A stretch of DNA of 5,925 nucleotides, taken from positions 1-5,925 of the forward strand of contig JAEZQK010000099.1 in NCBI GenBank assembly GCA_023413135.1, in the 5' to 3' direction. Made by a program: the position numbers and the translations under genes. The notes beneath the pieces were generated by a model, which was given only the letters and a program-made list of their open reading frames with translations, did no database searches and was not told where the DNA came from. Positions 5,895-5,925 of the stretch are shown here, piece by piece (the stretch's first letter is position 1; the number at the start of each line of letters is the position of its first letter). Source of the DNA: Bacillota bacterium (GTDB lineage Bacteria > Bacillota > Clostridia > Christensenellales > Aristaeellaceae).

Positions 5895-5925
5895 ATGATC
5901 AAAGATCGCATTTTGAGCATAGCTT
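5895..5925 (+). CDS. Possible start of a further gene, cut by the window edge
   Basis: An ATG at 5895 opens a frame reading MIKDRILSIA to the right edge, with AGGG at 5885-5888 six bases before it as a modest ribosome binding site. The same frame stays open upstream to an ATG at 5823, but that start lies inside the hairpin loop and lacks a binding site. Only ten codons are visible, so neither the reality of the gene nor its function can be judged. Confidence 0.35.
   Translation, partial: MIKDRILSIA

Noticed and set aside
5678..5920. Minus-strand frames of 69-80 codons at the right end
   Set aside because: They run through the hairpin and antisense to the methyltransferase C-terminus and have no convincing ribosome binding site or family features.

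Overview
The window looks like a chromosomal segment of a Firmicutes-type bacterium, most likely a gut or anaerobic Clostridia lineage. The grounds are strong GGAGG-type ribosome binding sites, a secreted peptidoglycan-binding protein with Thr-Pro repeat linkers (common in Clostridia), a cytosolic GH105 pectin-degradation enzyme, and a CsoR-type metal regulon. The assignment rests on style and family content only; there is no rRNA or marker gene here.

Layout. Bases 1-1510 (minus strand) hold the N-terminal 503 codons of a secreted protein. It has a signal peptide, an unrecognised domain, a Pro/Thr linker, three peptidoglycan-binding (PGBD_1) repeats and the start of a second Pro/Thr linker that runs off the left edge. 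A roughly 300-base divergent intergenic region (1511-1814) contains a likely promoter for the next gene. Bases 1815-2912 (plus) encode a complete GH105 unsaturated rhamnogalacturonyl hydrolase. Bases 2946-5786 form a compact metal-homeostasis operon: a promoter whose -10 lies inside a 42-bp palindromic operator, csoR, a P1B-type metal-transporting ATPase and a small class I SAM-dependent methyltransferase. A nested 60-base hairpin (5794-5853) follows. A new reading frame may begin at 5895 and run off the right edge.

How the genes work together. The csoR operon reads as an autoregulated efflux module. The CsoR protein has an intact Cys-His-Cys copper(I) ligand set, and the operator next to the promoter has the C-tract/G-tract shape of CsoR sites. 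Metal binding should release repression of the ATPase and, by spacing, of the methyltransferase. Two points depart from the textbook copper operon. The ATPase has no N-terminal metal-binding domain, and its last membrane segment carries HNVGS instead of the copper-type MxxSS. The methyltransferase has no obvious place in copper efflux. The GH105 gene and the peptidoglycan-binding gene show no functional link to the operon. Sampled blocks of the csoR/ATPase region are visibly less GC-rich than the GH105 gene.

No tRNA, rRNA, CRISPR array, transposase or integrase gene was seen.
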